From contig NZ_CVRT01000097.1 of NCBI RefSeq assembly GCF_001261915.1, positions 1 to 36,747 on the forward strand: a stretch of DNA of 36,747 bases, written 5' to 3'. Below, in pieces: positions 1 to 7,978 of this stretch (its first letter is position 1; each line of letters opens with the position of its first letter). The translations under genes were made by a program, and so were the position numbers. A model generated the notes under the pieces. The model did no database searches and was not told the DNA's origin. It worked only from the letters and a program-made list of their open reading frames with translations. Origin of the DNA: Halorubrum sp. SD626R (lineage in GTDB: Archaea > Halobacteriota > Halobacteria > Halobacteriales > Haloferacaceae).

Positions 1-217
1 GAGCGCTCGGAGAGCGCGAACCGCGAGGCTGGGGAGGCGTGAGGTGCGGTTGCGGCGCTGTGCGGGGCGGGACTCGAAGGGGCAGCCGCGAGGGCGCCGT
101 AGGCGACGTAAGCACCGCAGCGAGCGGAGCGAGCGAGGAGCGCAACGAGCGTACGGCGCCCTCGCGGCCGGGGCTTTGGAGGTGGTCTCGATCGCTCCGT
201 CGACAACCACTTATAAA
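1..217. repeat. Dispersed structured repeat, copy A (left part cut off by window edge)
   Basis: This copy shares the core beginning GAGGCTGGGGAGG (25-37) with copies at 9437, 34910 and 36590. It contains a long inverted repeat: 17 bases at 85-101 pair perfectly with 152-168, around a 50-base loop rich in GAGCG units. The right arm is followed by GGGGCTTTGG (170-179) and, about 35 bases on, by the near-palindromic TATA-like TTATAAAC (211-218). Copy B has the same order of parts. The stem differs from copy B by two compensated base pairs. No credible protein gene lies in 1-327, because open frames here are repeat-derived and very Arg-rich. Bases 219-327 hold only the 3' flank of the amidohydrolase gene, including a TTTATAAA at 299-306 whose minus-strand T run could help termination. 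Confidence 0.85.
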
Positions 218-327
218 CAAACGGCCGAGGCCTCGGGGACGTTCGCCGCAGAGTCGTCGTTCAGCTACACACACTCAACCGTACTGCCGTTCGGGCGTTT
301 ATAAAAGTCGAAACGGAATCGGACTCC

Positions 328-1524
328 CTATTCCACGCGCTCGCCCGCGGCGAACACCGCCTCGGGATCCTGCCACGCCGTCACGTCCTCGGTCGGGTCG
401 GCGTCGAGGAGGACGAGGTCGGCGCGGTACCCTTCCTCGATGCGACCGATGTCGTCGAGCCCGAGCAGGTCGGCGGCGTTGACGGTCGCCGCCTCCAGCG
501 CCCCCTCGGGCGAGAGGCCGTGGTCGACCATGTACGCCATCTCCTGCGGAATGTCCGCGAAGAAGTTGAACGGCGTGCCGGCGTCGGTACCCATCGCGAT
601 CGGCACGTCGGCCGCCAGCGCGTGGTCCCACGCGTCGTCGAAGCGGTTCGCGGCGTCTTCCGCCTTCGCGACGGCGTCCGCGGGGATCCCGGCCTCGACG
701 CCGTTGTCGACGATGCCGCGGAGCGCGCTCGCGGTCGGCACCCAGTAGGTACCTCGATCGGCCATCATCTCGGCGGCATCCCGGTCCATGAACGTCCCGT
801 GCTCGACGCTGGAGATCCCGGCCTCGACCGCGTTCTTGATCCCCGCCTCGCCGTGGGCGTGGGCCGCGGTGGGGGTGTCGGTCGGCGCGGCCGCGTCGGT
901 GAACGCGGCGAGCTCCTCGGGGGTCAGCTCGGGGGCGCCCGTCACCGCGCCCTCGGTGAGGACCCCGCCGGTGGCCATACACTTGAGCACGTCCGCGCCC
1001 GCCTTCAGCTGCTCGCGGGCCGCCTTCCGGACCTCGGCCGGCCCGTCGGCCTCGCGCCCGAACCAGTTGCCGTGGCCGCCGGTCATGATCACGTTGCGTC
1101 CGCACGCGAGGACCCGGGACCCGTCGATGTCGCCGGCGGCGACCGCCGCGCCCGCGTCGAGCGCGAGCGTCCCCCGGCTCCCGAGGTCGCGGACGGTCGT
1201 GACGCCGGCCTCGACCGCCGCTTCGATGTTGCTCGCGGCCCGGTAGCTCGCCGTGTAGTCGCTGTCGGGCACCGCGGTCGAGACGTCCGGTCGTCCGTCC
1301 ATCATGACGTGGACGTGCGCGTCGATGAGCCCGGGCGCGACGATCTCGCCGGCGGCGTCGACCTCGGTGACTCCGCCGCTCCCGTCGCCGTCGTCGACCG
1401 CCGCGACCGCCTCGTCGACGCGCTCCGGGTCGCCGACCGCGACGATCTCCCCGCCGGCGACCGCCACGTCGGCCTCGCGACTCCCCGCCGCGTCGACGAC
1501 TCGCCCGCCTCTGAACGCGTACAT
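328..1524 (-). CDS. Metal-dependent amidohydrolase (imidazolonepropionase/Xaa-Pro dipeptidase-like)
   Basis: This is a 398-residue amidohydrolase-superfamily enzyme, predicted cytoplasmic, with a binuclear-metal TIM barrel. Visible ligands are the HxH pair H70/H72, the likely carbamylated Lys181 (VLKCMATGG), H222 or H224 in AHAHGEAG, H242 in VEHGT, and catalytic Asp314 in GTDAG. The N-terminal and C-terminal beta-sandwich segments (about 1-60 and 355-398) are present. I start at MYAFRGG because the longer open frame upstream is Arg-rich and overlaps the promoter: a GTTTACCC box lies about 30 bases ahead of this ATG. The family (COG1228 type) hydrolyses cyclic amides or Xaa-Pro dipeptides. The substrate cannot be read from sequence. 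The gene runs away from the DUF1508 gene, so the two share a divergent promoter region. Confidence 0.85.
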   Translation of the reverse strand: MYAFRGGRVVDAAGSREADVAVAGGEIVAVGDPERVDEAVAAVDDGDGSGGVTEVDAAGEIVAPGLIDAHVHVMMDGRPDVSTAVPDSDYTASYRAASNIEAAVEAGVTTVRDLGSRGTLALDAGAAVAAGDIDGSRVLACGRNVIMTGGHGNWFGREADGPAEVRKAAREQLKAGADVLKCMATGGVLTEGAVTGAPELTPEELAAFTDAAAPTDTPTAAHAHGEAGIKNAVEAGISSVEHGTFMDRDAAEMMADRGTYWVPTASALRGIVDNGVEAGIPADAVAKAEDAANRFDDAWDHALAADVPIAMGTDAGTPFNFFADIPQEMAYMVDHGLSPEGALEAATVNAADLLGLDDIGRIEEGYRADLVLLDADPTEDVTAWQDPEAVFAAGERVE

Positions 1525-1610
1525 GCCCGTACGAGCGGGCGTTCGACGGGTAAACGCTCGGATCGCGGTAGCCCGGCGGGGCGCCCGAGAACCGCCGTCG
1601 TCCACCCCTG

Positions 1611-1618
1611 TTTATAAA
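1611..1618 (+). promoter_or_regulatory. TATA box of the DUF1508 gene
   Basis: TTTATAAA is centred about 30 bases before the ATG at 1644, the spacing expected for a nearly leaderless haloarchaeal transcript. The box is palindromic and could in principle also fire toward the amidohydrolase gene, but that gene has its own nearer candidate. Confidence 0.7.
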
Positions 1619-1643
1619 CGGATGGCCGGAGACGCCCCCTTGT

Positions 1644-3305
1644 ATGGGAACGACTGACAAATCCGACCGACAGGGCGGCCTGTACGAGCGACGCATCGGA
1701 ACGCCGACGACGAACGACGAGGTGAACGGCTACTGGCTGTTCGGGTTCGGCGTGCTGCTCGGGCTCGCCGGGGTCGCGCTGTTCTCCCTCACCGAGGCGG
1801 CGACGGGAACTCGCGGCATCGCGTACGCGCTGACGGCGCTGGCCCCCCCGTTCGTCATGCTCGGGGCCGTGATACGCTTCCCGCTCCGCCGAGCGGGGAC
1901 GTACCTCGGCTACCTCGGAACCGCCGTCAGCGTCCTCGGCGTGGTCTGGTTCGTGAACATCTTCCCGGACGGCTGGTTCACGGCGTCCGGCGACCCGACC
2001 GTGATCGCGCTGTACGGCGTCGGACTGCTCCTCATCGGGCTCGCGGGGACGGTCGTCCCGCTGCTCTCCGACCCGGTGTACGAGGACTACGAGCGGATGC
2101 AAAGCGAGGCGGCCGCCGCGACCGCCGAGCGCGACGAGACGAGCGCCGAGCTGGAGGCGGCCCGCGAGGAGCTGGCGTCGACCCGCGAGGAGCTGGCCGC
2201 CGCCGAGGAGCGCGCGGACGAGCTCGACGCCGACGCCGCGGCCGCGCGCGACGAGGTAGCGTCGCTCCGCGAGAGCAAGGCCCGGTTCGAGCTGTTCGAG
2301 GACGCGGGCGGGAAGCCGCGCTGGCGGCTCCGCCACCGCAACGGCAACGTCATCGCGACCGCCGGGCAGGGGTACAGCAGCCGCGGGAAGGCCCAGCAGG
2401 GGCTCCACAGCGTCCGGCGGAACGCGCGCGGCGCCGGGCTCCTCCGGATCGAGACCGCGGTCGAGGAGGCCGAGACCGTCGCCGACGACGACGGGCCGGA
2501 GCCCGAAGACGCCGCGGAGCCGGCCGTGGCGGTCCCGATCGACGACGACGAGATCGCGAGCGCGGCGACGTTCGAGCTGTTCGAGGACGCGGCCGAGGAG
2601 TGGCGCTGGCGGCTCCGCCACGACAACGGGAACGTCGTCGGCGACTCGGGCGAGGGGTACGCCTCGAAGTCGAACGCGAAGCGCGCGCTCGCGACGGTCC
2701 GCGAGCGCGTCGCCGCCGCGGACTACCTCCGCGTCGACCCGACCGCCTTCGAGCTGTTCCGCGACGCGGCCGGGAAGTGGCGCTGGCGGCTGATCCACGA
2801 GAACGGGAACGTGCTCGCCGACTCGGGCCAGGGGTACTCGTCGCGCTCGAAGGCCCGCCAGGGGCTCGACAGCGTGCGGTCGAACGCGGCCGAGGCGGCC
2901 CTCGAAGTCGACGGCGAGGAGACCGAGAGCGGGAGCGCGAACGCCGCCTTCGAGCTGTACGAGGACGCGGCCGGAGAGCACCGCTGGCGGCTCCGCCACG
3001 ACAACGGGAACGTCATCGCCGACCCGGGCGAAGGGTACGCTTCCAAGTCGAACGCGCGGGACGCGATCGGCCGGATCCGCGAGTACGCCGCCGACGCCGA
3101 CGTGCTGGACGTCGGCAGCGCCGCCTTCGAGATCTACGAGGACGCGGCCGAGGAGTGGCGCTGGCGGCTCCGCCACCGCAACGGGAACGTGCTCGCCGAC
3201 TCGGGCGAGGGGTACGCCTCCCGCTCGAACGCGGTCGAGGCGGTCACCAAGGTGAAACGGAACGCCCCCGGTGCCGGCGAGGAGACGGTCGACGCGGCCG
3301 AGTGA
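1644..3305 (+). CDS. Membrane protein with coiled coil and five tandem DUF1508 (YegP/HVO_2922-type) modules
   Basis: This 553-residue protein has three parts. Residues about 30-140 form four hydrophobic segments. Residues about 145-212 are an Ala/Glu-rich heptad stretch that reads as a coiled coil. Then come five DUF1508 modules starting near residues 215, 310, 369, 436 and 495. Each module has the pattern FEL(F/Y)EDA...RWRL.H.NGN followed by a GQGYSSR or GEGYASK turn and an Ala-rich helix. DUF1508 proteins usually carry one or two modules, so five on a membrane anchor is unusual. Their biochemical role is unknown; I infer a soluble display array on the cytoplasmic side. The modules are about 60-95 residues apart and share long DNA stretches, which invites recombination. 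A T-rich terminator follows. Confidence 0.9.
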   Translation: MGTTDKSDRQGGLYERRIGTPTTNDEVNGYWLFGFGVLLGLAGVALFSLTEAATGTRGIAYALTALAPPFVMLGAVIRFPLRRAGTYLGYLGTAVSVLGVVWFVNIFPDGWFTASGDPTVIALYGVGLLLIGLAGTVVPLLSDPVYEDYERMQSEAAAATAERDETSAELEAAREELASTREELAAAEERADELDADAAAARDEVASLRESKARFELFEDAGGKPRWRLRHRNGNVIATAGQGYSSRGKAQQGLHSVRRNARGAGLLRIETAVEEAETVADDDGPEPEDAAEPAVAVPIDDDEIASAATFELFEDAAEEWRWRLRHDNGNVVGDSGEGYASKSNAKRALATVRERVAAADYLRVDPTAFELFRDAAGKWRWRLIHENGNVLADSGQGYSSRSKARQGLDSVRSNAAEAALEVDGEETESGSANAAFELYEDAAGEHRWRLRHDNGNVIADPGEGYASKSNARDAIGRIREYAADADVLDVGSAAFEIYEDAAEEWRWRLRHRNGNVLADSGEGYASRSNAVEAVTKVKRNAPGAGEETVDAAE

Positions 3306-3325
3306 GGAGTCGGGCGGTCGGCGTC

Positions 3326-3337
3326 TTGTTTTTATTT
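3326..3337 (+). terminator. T-rich terminator between convergent genes
   Basis: TTGTTTTTATTT sits 20 bases after the DUF1508 stop codon in otherwise very GC-rich DNA. Such oligo-T tracts are the usual archaeal termination signal. The following TAAACAGCGAATTA leads into the convergent glutaredoxin-like gene. Confidence 0.6.
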
Positions 3338-3347
3338 AAACAGCGAA

Positions 3348-3614
3348 TTAGGACGCCGCAAGCAGCTTCAGCCGCAGCTCGCGCTCGTCGACCTCGTACT
3401 TGAACGCCGGGTGGCCGTCGATCAGCACGTAGGGGACGCGCTCGCCGTACTCCTCGGCGAGCTCGGGGTCCTCGTCGACGTCGACCATGTCGAGGTCGAT
3501 CGCCACGTCGAGGGCCGCGGCGGTCTCCTCGATGGTCTCGCGGGCGGCGTCACAGAGGGCGCAGTCCTCGCGGGTGTACACCGTCACGGGGACCGTCGCG
3601 TCCGACTGGCTCAT
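3348..3614 (-). CDS. Glutaredoxin-like thiol-disulfide protein
   Basis: This small 88-residue thioredoxin-fold protein has a CxxC motif at Cys18-Cys21 (YTREDCALCDAA), a cis-proline region (RVPYVLIDG) and an acidic helix between them. Its length and the CALC motif fit the glutaredoxin-like DUF836 group (PF05768) rather than classical glutathione-dependent glutaredoxins; haloarchaea generally use gamma-glutamylcysteine. It is predicted cytoplasmic, acting in thiol-disulfide exchange. It lies 43 bases downstream of the site-2 protease gene on the same strand, so the two are probably cotranscribed. Confidence 0.85.
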   Translation of the reverse strand: MSQSDATVPVTVYTREDCALCDAARETIEETAAALDVAIDLDMVDVDEDPELAEEYGERVPYVLIDGHPAFKYEVDERELRLKLLAAS

Positions 3615-3657
3615 GCGAGCCGGTAGGGCGGTCGGCGGTGAGTCGCTTTCGGTCGCC

Positions 3658-4839
3658 TCAGAACACGTCGGGGTCGTCGCCGATCTGCCGTCGCCCGCTG
3701 ATGACGCTCGGCGTGCCGCCCGTCTGGATGATGTTGAACGCGGTCATCAGGTCCGAACGGGAGATGATCCCGACGAGCCGCTCCTGGCGGTCGACGACGG
3801 GCAGCCGGCCGACGCCGTGCTCCTGCATCGTCTGGAGCGCGGTCATCGCGTCGGTCTCCGGACCGACCCCGACCACGTTCGTGGCCATCACGTCGCCGAC
3901 GGTGTACGCGTCGCGCTCGACCTCGCGGACCGACCGGGCGTCCTCCAGCGTCACCATCCCGACGAGGTCGTCGCCGCGGAGCACGGGGTAGCCCGTGTGG
4001 CGCTCCTCGAACATCCGGCTCATCAACTCGGCGACGGAGGCGTCCTCGCTGACGGTGTGGAGCTCCTCGCGACCGGTCATCACGTCGCCGACGGTGACGT
4101 CCTCGAAGGCGGCCTTCAGCGTGGTCTGCTGGGCCTCCCCGGAGGCGGCGATGTAGATGAAGAAAGCGAGCACGATCAACAGCAGCTGGAAACTGAGTAG
4201 CCCGACGATTCCCATCACGAACGCGAACGCCTTTCCGACCGCGGCGGCGCGCTGGGTCGCCTGCGCGTGCGGCTGGTTCCGGGCCAGGAGCGCCCGGAGG
4301 ACGCGCCCGCCGTCCATCGGGAACGCCGGGAGCATGTTGAAGACGGCGAGGACGACGTTCAACAGCGCGAGGTAGCCGAAGACGAACGGCACGGCGTTCG
4401 ACCCGACCGGCGCGAGGGCGAACACGGCGTAACAGCCGACGCCGACCGCGACGCTGACGATCGGCCCCGCGACCGCGATCCAGAACTCGTGTTTCCAGTC
4501 CTCGGGAAACTCGGCGAAGCTGGCGAGCCCGCCGAGCAGCCACAGCGTGATCGACTCGATCTCGTAGCCGTACCGCATGGCGACGACCGAGTGGCCGAAC
4601 TCGTGGAGGAGGACGCCGACGAACAGCCCCACCGCCGCCGCCAGCCCGAGGACCCACGGCGTGAGCCCGCCGGCGAGCGCGGTCGGGTCGATCCCGGCGC
4701 CGAGCGTCTCGTTCATCACCTCGGCGATCATCCCGACCTGCGAGCCGATGAGGTAGGCGAACAGCGGCAACACGATCAGGAACGTCCAGTTGAGCCTGAC
4801 CGGGATCCCCAGCGCCGTCCCGATCTTGAGTCCTCGCAT
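3658..4839 (-). CDS. Site-2 protease family zinc metalloprotease with two CBS domains
   Basis: This 393-residue polytopic membrane protease cuts substrates within the membrane. The zinc motif HEFGH is at residues 79-83 and the third ligand motif NMLPAFPMDGG has Asp176. About six hydrophobic segments span residues 15-235. Two CBS domains follow (about 250-310 and 312-375), which in this family (M50B, SpoIVFB-like) sense adenine nucleotides or ionic state. I start at MRGLKIG because the 49 extra upstream residues of the longer frame are Arg-rich and noncoding in look, and a TTTAACC TATA-like box at 4863-4870 lies 27 bases before this ATG. The natural substrate is unknown. Confidence 0.92.
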   Translation of the reverse strand: MRGLKIGTALGIPVRLNWTFLIVLPLFAYLIGSQVGMIAEVMNETLGAGIDPTALAGGLTPWVLGLAAAVGLFVGVLLHEFGHSVVAMRYGYEIESITLWLLGGLASFAEFPEDWKHEFWIAVAGPIVSVAVGVGCYAVFALAPVGSNAVPFVFGYLALLNVVLAVFNMLPAFPMDGGRVLRALLARNQPHAQATQRAAAVGKAFAFVMGIVGLLSFQLLLIVLAFFIYIAASGEAQQTTLKAAFEDVTVGDVMTGREELHTVSEDASVAELMSRMFEERHTGYPVLRGDDLVGMVTLEDARSVREVERDAYTVGDVMATNVVGVGPETDAMTALQTMQEHGVGRLPVVDRQERLVGIISRSDLMTAFNIIQTGGTPSVISGRRQIGDDPDVF

Positions 4840-4940
4840 GTCCCCGCGTTGGTCCGGTGAGGGGTTAAACGTCCGGGGGTGAGGGACCGAAACGCGCGAC
4901 GGCGATACCGACCGACGGACCCGACCGCCTCGCCGCCGAC

Positions 4941-4947
4941 TATAACC
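4941..4947 (+). promoter_or_regulatory. TATA box of the cupin gene
   Basis: TATAACC is centred 26 bases ahead of the ATG at 4970, so the transcript should be leaderless. The divergent site-2 protease gene has its own box at 4863-4870. Confidence 0.65.
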
Positions 4948-4969
4948 CCCTCGCCGTCGATCGGTCGGT

Positions 4970-5368
4970 ATGGACGACTCCACCACCGAGGGGGCGACGA
5001 CCGCCGCGGACGCGGTCCTGAAGCGCGGCGACGAGGTCGCCTACGAGGCGGTCGACGCCGCCGACGGGCTCCGGAAGGGCGTGCTCGTCGACGAGTCGGA
5101 CGGCGCCCCGAACTTCGCGATGCGGCGGTTCGAGCTCGCGCCCGGCGCCGCGGTCCCCCGACACACGAACGCGGTCGAGCACGAGCAGTACGTGCTCGCC
5201 GGCGAGTACGTGGTCGGGATCGGCGAGACGGAACACGTCGTCTCCCCCGGCGACGGCCTCCTGATTCCGGCGGGCGTCGAGCACTGGTACCGGAACGAGG
5301 GCGAGGCGCCGGGCGCGTTCGTCTGCGTGGTTCCGAACGGCGACGACGAGATCGAGCTCGTCGAGTAG
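4970..5368 (+). CDS. Cupin-domain protein
   Basis: This single-domain cupin has 132 residues. The first cupin motif spans about 58-85 (His65, His71 and Glu72 are the likely metal ligands, then a Gly near 78). The second motif, PGDGLLIPAGVEHWY, supplies His105. Single cupins bind a metal and act as isomerases, dioxygenases or small-molecule sensors. Nothing here fixes a substrate. The first 20 residues are Thr/Ala-rich and probably disordered. The gene stands alone with its own TATA box, convergent with the aspartoacylase-type gene. Confidence 0.85.
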   Translation: MDDSTTEGATTAADAVLKRGDEVAYEAVDAADGLRKGVLVDESDGAPNFAMRRFELAPGAAVPRHTNAVEHEQYVLAGEYVVGIGETEHVVSPGDGLLIPAGVEHWYRNEGEAPGAFVCVVPNGDDEIELVE

Positions 5369-5429
5369 GCGCCTCATCCCGTCCGATCGTGGTTCGATCG
5401 CCCGACGGTCGTTCGGTCACCCCGCGCGC

Positions 5430-6233
5430 TCACTCGATCGTCCCGACTCGGTCGGCGACGTAGCCGAACTGGTCGCGGTAGCCGTACGGCGACAGCAACA
5501 CGGGGTAGAAGGGTTCGTCGGCGCGGAGCTGCTCGTCGCCGGCGGCCGCGAACGCCTCGACGACCTCGACGCGCTCGAAGTTGCGCGCGAACACCTCGTA
5601 CGCCTCGGCCTCCGGCTTCGGGATCCGGTCGCGGAGGCGGAACACCTCGACCGCGTCGCGGCCGCCCGCGTCGACGGCGTCGTCGGCGCCCGGGGCCGGC
5701 AGCGCGCCGGTCGCGGTCAGGAACGCCCGCGTCAGCCAGTAGGCGTTGTCGGCGGCCCCGTCGGAGCCCTGCAGGCCGGCCTCCACCTCCAGGGTGTGGG
5801 GGTGCTCGATGAGCCGCCCCTCGGTGAACGCGTCGGTCTGGATCACCACGTCGACCGGAAGGTGGGGGGCGACCGCGCGGGCGACCTCGTCCATCGAGTC
5901 GATCACCGCGAACGGCTCGGCCGAGGACTGCGTCGAGTGGATCGAGAGGGTGGTACAGCCCTCGACCTCGTCGAGGAGCGCGGCGGCGAGCCGCTCCTCG
6001 CGAGCGTCGGCGTCGGGGTCGCCGGGGAACGCCCGGTTGAGGTCGGCGTCGAGGTAGCGCACCCCTGCGTCGAGCGCCGCCTCGTTGGCGACGATCAGCC
6101 GCACCGGACGCTCGACGTCGGGGTCGCTGTCGAGGAGGCGTCGGACCGCGCGGGCGCCGCAGGGCTCGTCGCCGTGGATCGCGCCGACGACCGCGACCTC
6201 GGGCTCGCCCTCGCCCAGATCGTGTATCTCCAT
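5430..6233 (-). CDS. Succinylglutamate desuccinylase/aspartoacylase family zinc hydrolase
   Basis: This 267-residue M14-like deacylase has its zinc site in GAIHGDEPCG (His20, Glu23) and SIHST (His99). The substrate-binding DLNR is at 64-67 and the general-base region LEVEAG at 148-153. The family removes acyl groups from amino acids such as N-acetylaspartate or N-succinylglutamate, or opens related amide bonds. The exact substrate is not readable here. The ATG lies 39 bases downstream of the DUF309 gene on the same strand, so they are probably cotranscribed. The start at MEIHDLGEGEPEV is supported by the beta-strand that directly precedes the zinc motif. Confidence 0.88.
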   Translation of the reverse strand: MEIHDLGEGEPEVAVVGAIHGDEPCGARAVRRLLDSDPDVERPVRLIVANEAALDAGVRYLDADLNRAFPGDPDADAREERLAAALLDEVEGCTTLSIHSTQSSAEPFAVIDSMDEVARAVAPHLPVDVVIQTDAFTEGRLIEHPHTLEVEAGLQGSDGAADNAYWLTRAFLTATGALPAPGADDAVDAGGRDAVEVFRLRDRIPKPEAEAYEVFARNFERVEVVEAFAAAGDEQLRADEPFYPVLLSPYGYRDQFGYVADRVGTIE

Positions 6234-6272
6234 ACGGCGAACAGGCGCTCGGCGGGTAAGTCGCGTTCGGAT

Positions 6273-6815
6273 TCAGTGCGCCTCGTCGATCCGGTCGGCG
6301 TACTCGTAGTCGGCCGGGTACGCCTCCGGGCGCGCGTCGTCGAGAGTGATCCGCCACCCGTCGATCGCGGCGGGGTCGTCCAGCGCGGCCCGCAGGGTCT
6401 CGCGCACCTCGGCGACGTCGACGCCGTAGAAGTCGCCCGGGACGCCCCGGAGGTACTCCAGCGCGGTCTCGAACAGCGATCGCATCCCCGCGTCGCTCTC
6501 GAAGTCGACCCGCTTGTACGCGCCGGCGGCGACCTGCACCATCCCGTGGAGGAAGGCGCTCTCCGTCGTCCCGCTCCCGTAGTTGTACCACTCGTCCTCG
6601 AAGCAGTCGTGCGACTCGTGGTACTCGCCCGCGTTGAACAGCCGGACGCCGTGCTCGGTCGCCCGGCGGAGCGTGGCGTGCTCCCAGTGGCCCCCGGCGA
6701 GCCGGGCGTCGTCGGGGGTCGAACCGCCTTCGCCGTCGCCCTCGCCGGCCGCGTGCCACCCGGTCGGGTCTCCGAGCGGCGGGGCGACGCCCGGGTCCCG
6801 GGTGTGCTCGTCCAT
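6273..6815 (-). CDS. DUF309 domain protein
   Basis: This 180-residue protein has the DUF309 helical signature at about 57-100: [18 protein letters not shown], then [12 protein letters not shown]. The conserved His/Glu pairs in E-Y-H-E-x-H-x-x-x-E suggest a metal or nucleotide site, but the family's function is not established. The N-terminal 45 residues are Gly/Asp-rich and likely disordered. I start at MDEHTRD, since a further upstream ATG would add Arg-rich residues. It is the first gene of a likely two-gene unit with the aspartoacylase-type hydrolase. Confidence 0.82.
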   Translation of the reverse strand: MDEHTRDPGVAPPLGDPTGWHAAGEGDGEGGSTPDDARLAGGHWEHATLRRATEHGVRLFNAGEYHESHDCFEDEWYNYGSGTTESAFLHGMVQVAAGAYKRVDFESDAGMRSLFETALEYLRGVPGDFYGVDVAEVRETLRAALDDPAAIDGWRITLDDARPEAYPADYEYADRIDEAH

Positions 6816-6963
6816 GCGGACGCCTCTCTGGCGCAGCGACCTAACCGTTTCGCGGCTCGGGGGCACTCCGGACCCCGCCACGTGCCCGGCCCGGCCACGT
6901 ACCCGGCCGCGCCCGGCGACCGGATCGAACGCTTCTTTCCGGGACCGGGCGTCGGGTCGATCG

Positions 6964-7881
6964 ATGGAGTTCGGACTCCTCTCCGCGATCGGGGCCGCGG
7001 TCGTCTGGGGAACCTACGTCTTCGCGCTCAAGCGCTCCTTCTCCGGCTACCCGCCGGCCGGGCTCACGGTGCTGATCAACGCGTCGGCGATCGCCTGGTT
7101 CCTCCCGGTGACCGTCGCGACGAACGACCTCGGCGCGGGGGCGCTCGCGAGCGACCCGCTCGGCGCGCCCGGGGCGGTCGCGCGGTCGCTGGCGGCGGTC
7201 GGCCCCGCGGCGGCGGCCGTCGTCGCCGGCACCGCGGCGGCGACCGCGGCCGCGTTCGTGCTCTTCCTGCGGGCGATCGAGGACGGCGACGTCTCCTACG
7301 TCGCGCCGATCAACAAGGTCGTCCCGATGTTCGTGCTCCCGCTGGAGGTGCTCCTGCTCGGGCAGGTGCTCGCGCCGGTCCAGGTCGCCGGGGTCGTCGT
7401 CACCACGGCGGCCGTCTACGTCGCGAACTACGAGCCGGGGAGCCTGCTCGCGCCCCTCGCGAGCGCGGCCCGCTCCCGCCCCGCCCGGCTCGCCCTGGTG
7501 AGCGCGGCGTGCTACGCGGTCGCCGACCTCGGGAAGCGCGTGGGGCTCCAGGAGCTCGCGATCCCCGGCACGCTGTGGGTCCCCCTCCTCCTCGCCGGGG
7601 CCGGGCTCGTGCTGCTCCCGGCCGCGGTCCGGACTCCGCCGGCCGTCTCCCGAGGCGACGCGCCGAAGTTCCTCGCGGCCGGCGCCCTCGTCGCGCTCGG
7701 CGAACACCTGACGACCGTCGCGTTCGCGTCGCTCCCCGCGAGCGTCGCCTCGCCCGTGATCAACACGCAGGCGATCGTCGCCGTCGTGCTCGGCGGGGTC
7801 CTCCTCGGCGAGCGCTACTTCCGCGTCCGCCTCGTCGCCGCGCTCCTCGCCGTCGTCGGCGTCGCGATGATCGCGCTGTGA
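6964..7881 (+). CDS. EamA/DMT-family membrane transporter
   Basis: This 305-residue protein is composed almost entirely of hydrophobic segments, which I count as ten, arranged as two EamA repeats (about 1-145 and 165-305). The first repeat holds [25 protein letters not shown]; the second holds the matching [23 protein letters not shown]. This internal duplication is typical of drug/metabolite transporters. Members export amino acids, nucleotides or sugars; the substrate here is unknown. The start at MEFGLL begins directly with the first membrane helix. The gene is divergent from the DUF309 gene. Confidence 0.9.
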   Translation: MEFGLLSAIGAAVVWGTYVFALKRSFSGYPPAGLTVLINASAIAWFLPVTVATNDLGAGALASDPLGAPGAVARSLAAVGPAAAAVVAGTAAATAAAFVLFLRAIEDGDVSYVAPINKVVPMFVLPLEVLLLGQVLAPVQVAGVVVTTAAVYVANYEPGSLLAPLASAARSRPARLALVSAACYAVADLGKRVGLQELAIPGTLWVPLLLAGAGLVLLPAAVRTPPAVSRGDAPKFLAAGALVALGEHLTTVAFASLPASVASPVINTQAIVAVVLGGVLLGERYFRVRLVAALLAVVGVAMIAL

Positions 7882-7978
7882 GTGGCCGCGCCCTCGCGGC
7901 GAGGCGGCGTCGGGGCGACCGCCCGTCGGCGTTGCCGCCACCCGTGGGACACTTGAGCGACCGGTCCGTGTCAGTAGT

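Noticed and set aside
2287..3280. DNA repeats in the DUF1508 gene as a possible CRISPR or mobile array
   Set aside because: The repetition follows codon frame and protein modules at uneven spacing; no CRISPR-like repeat-spacer pattern is present.
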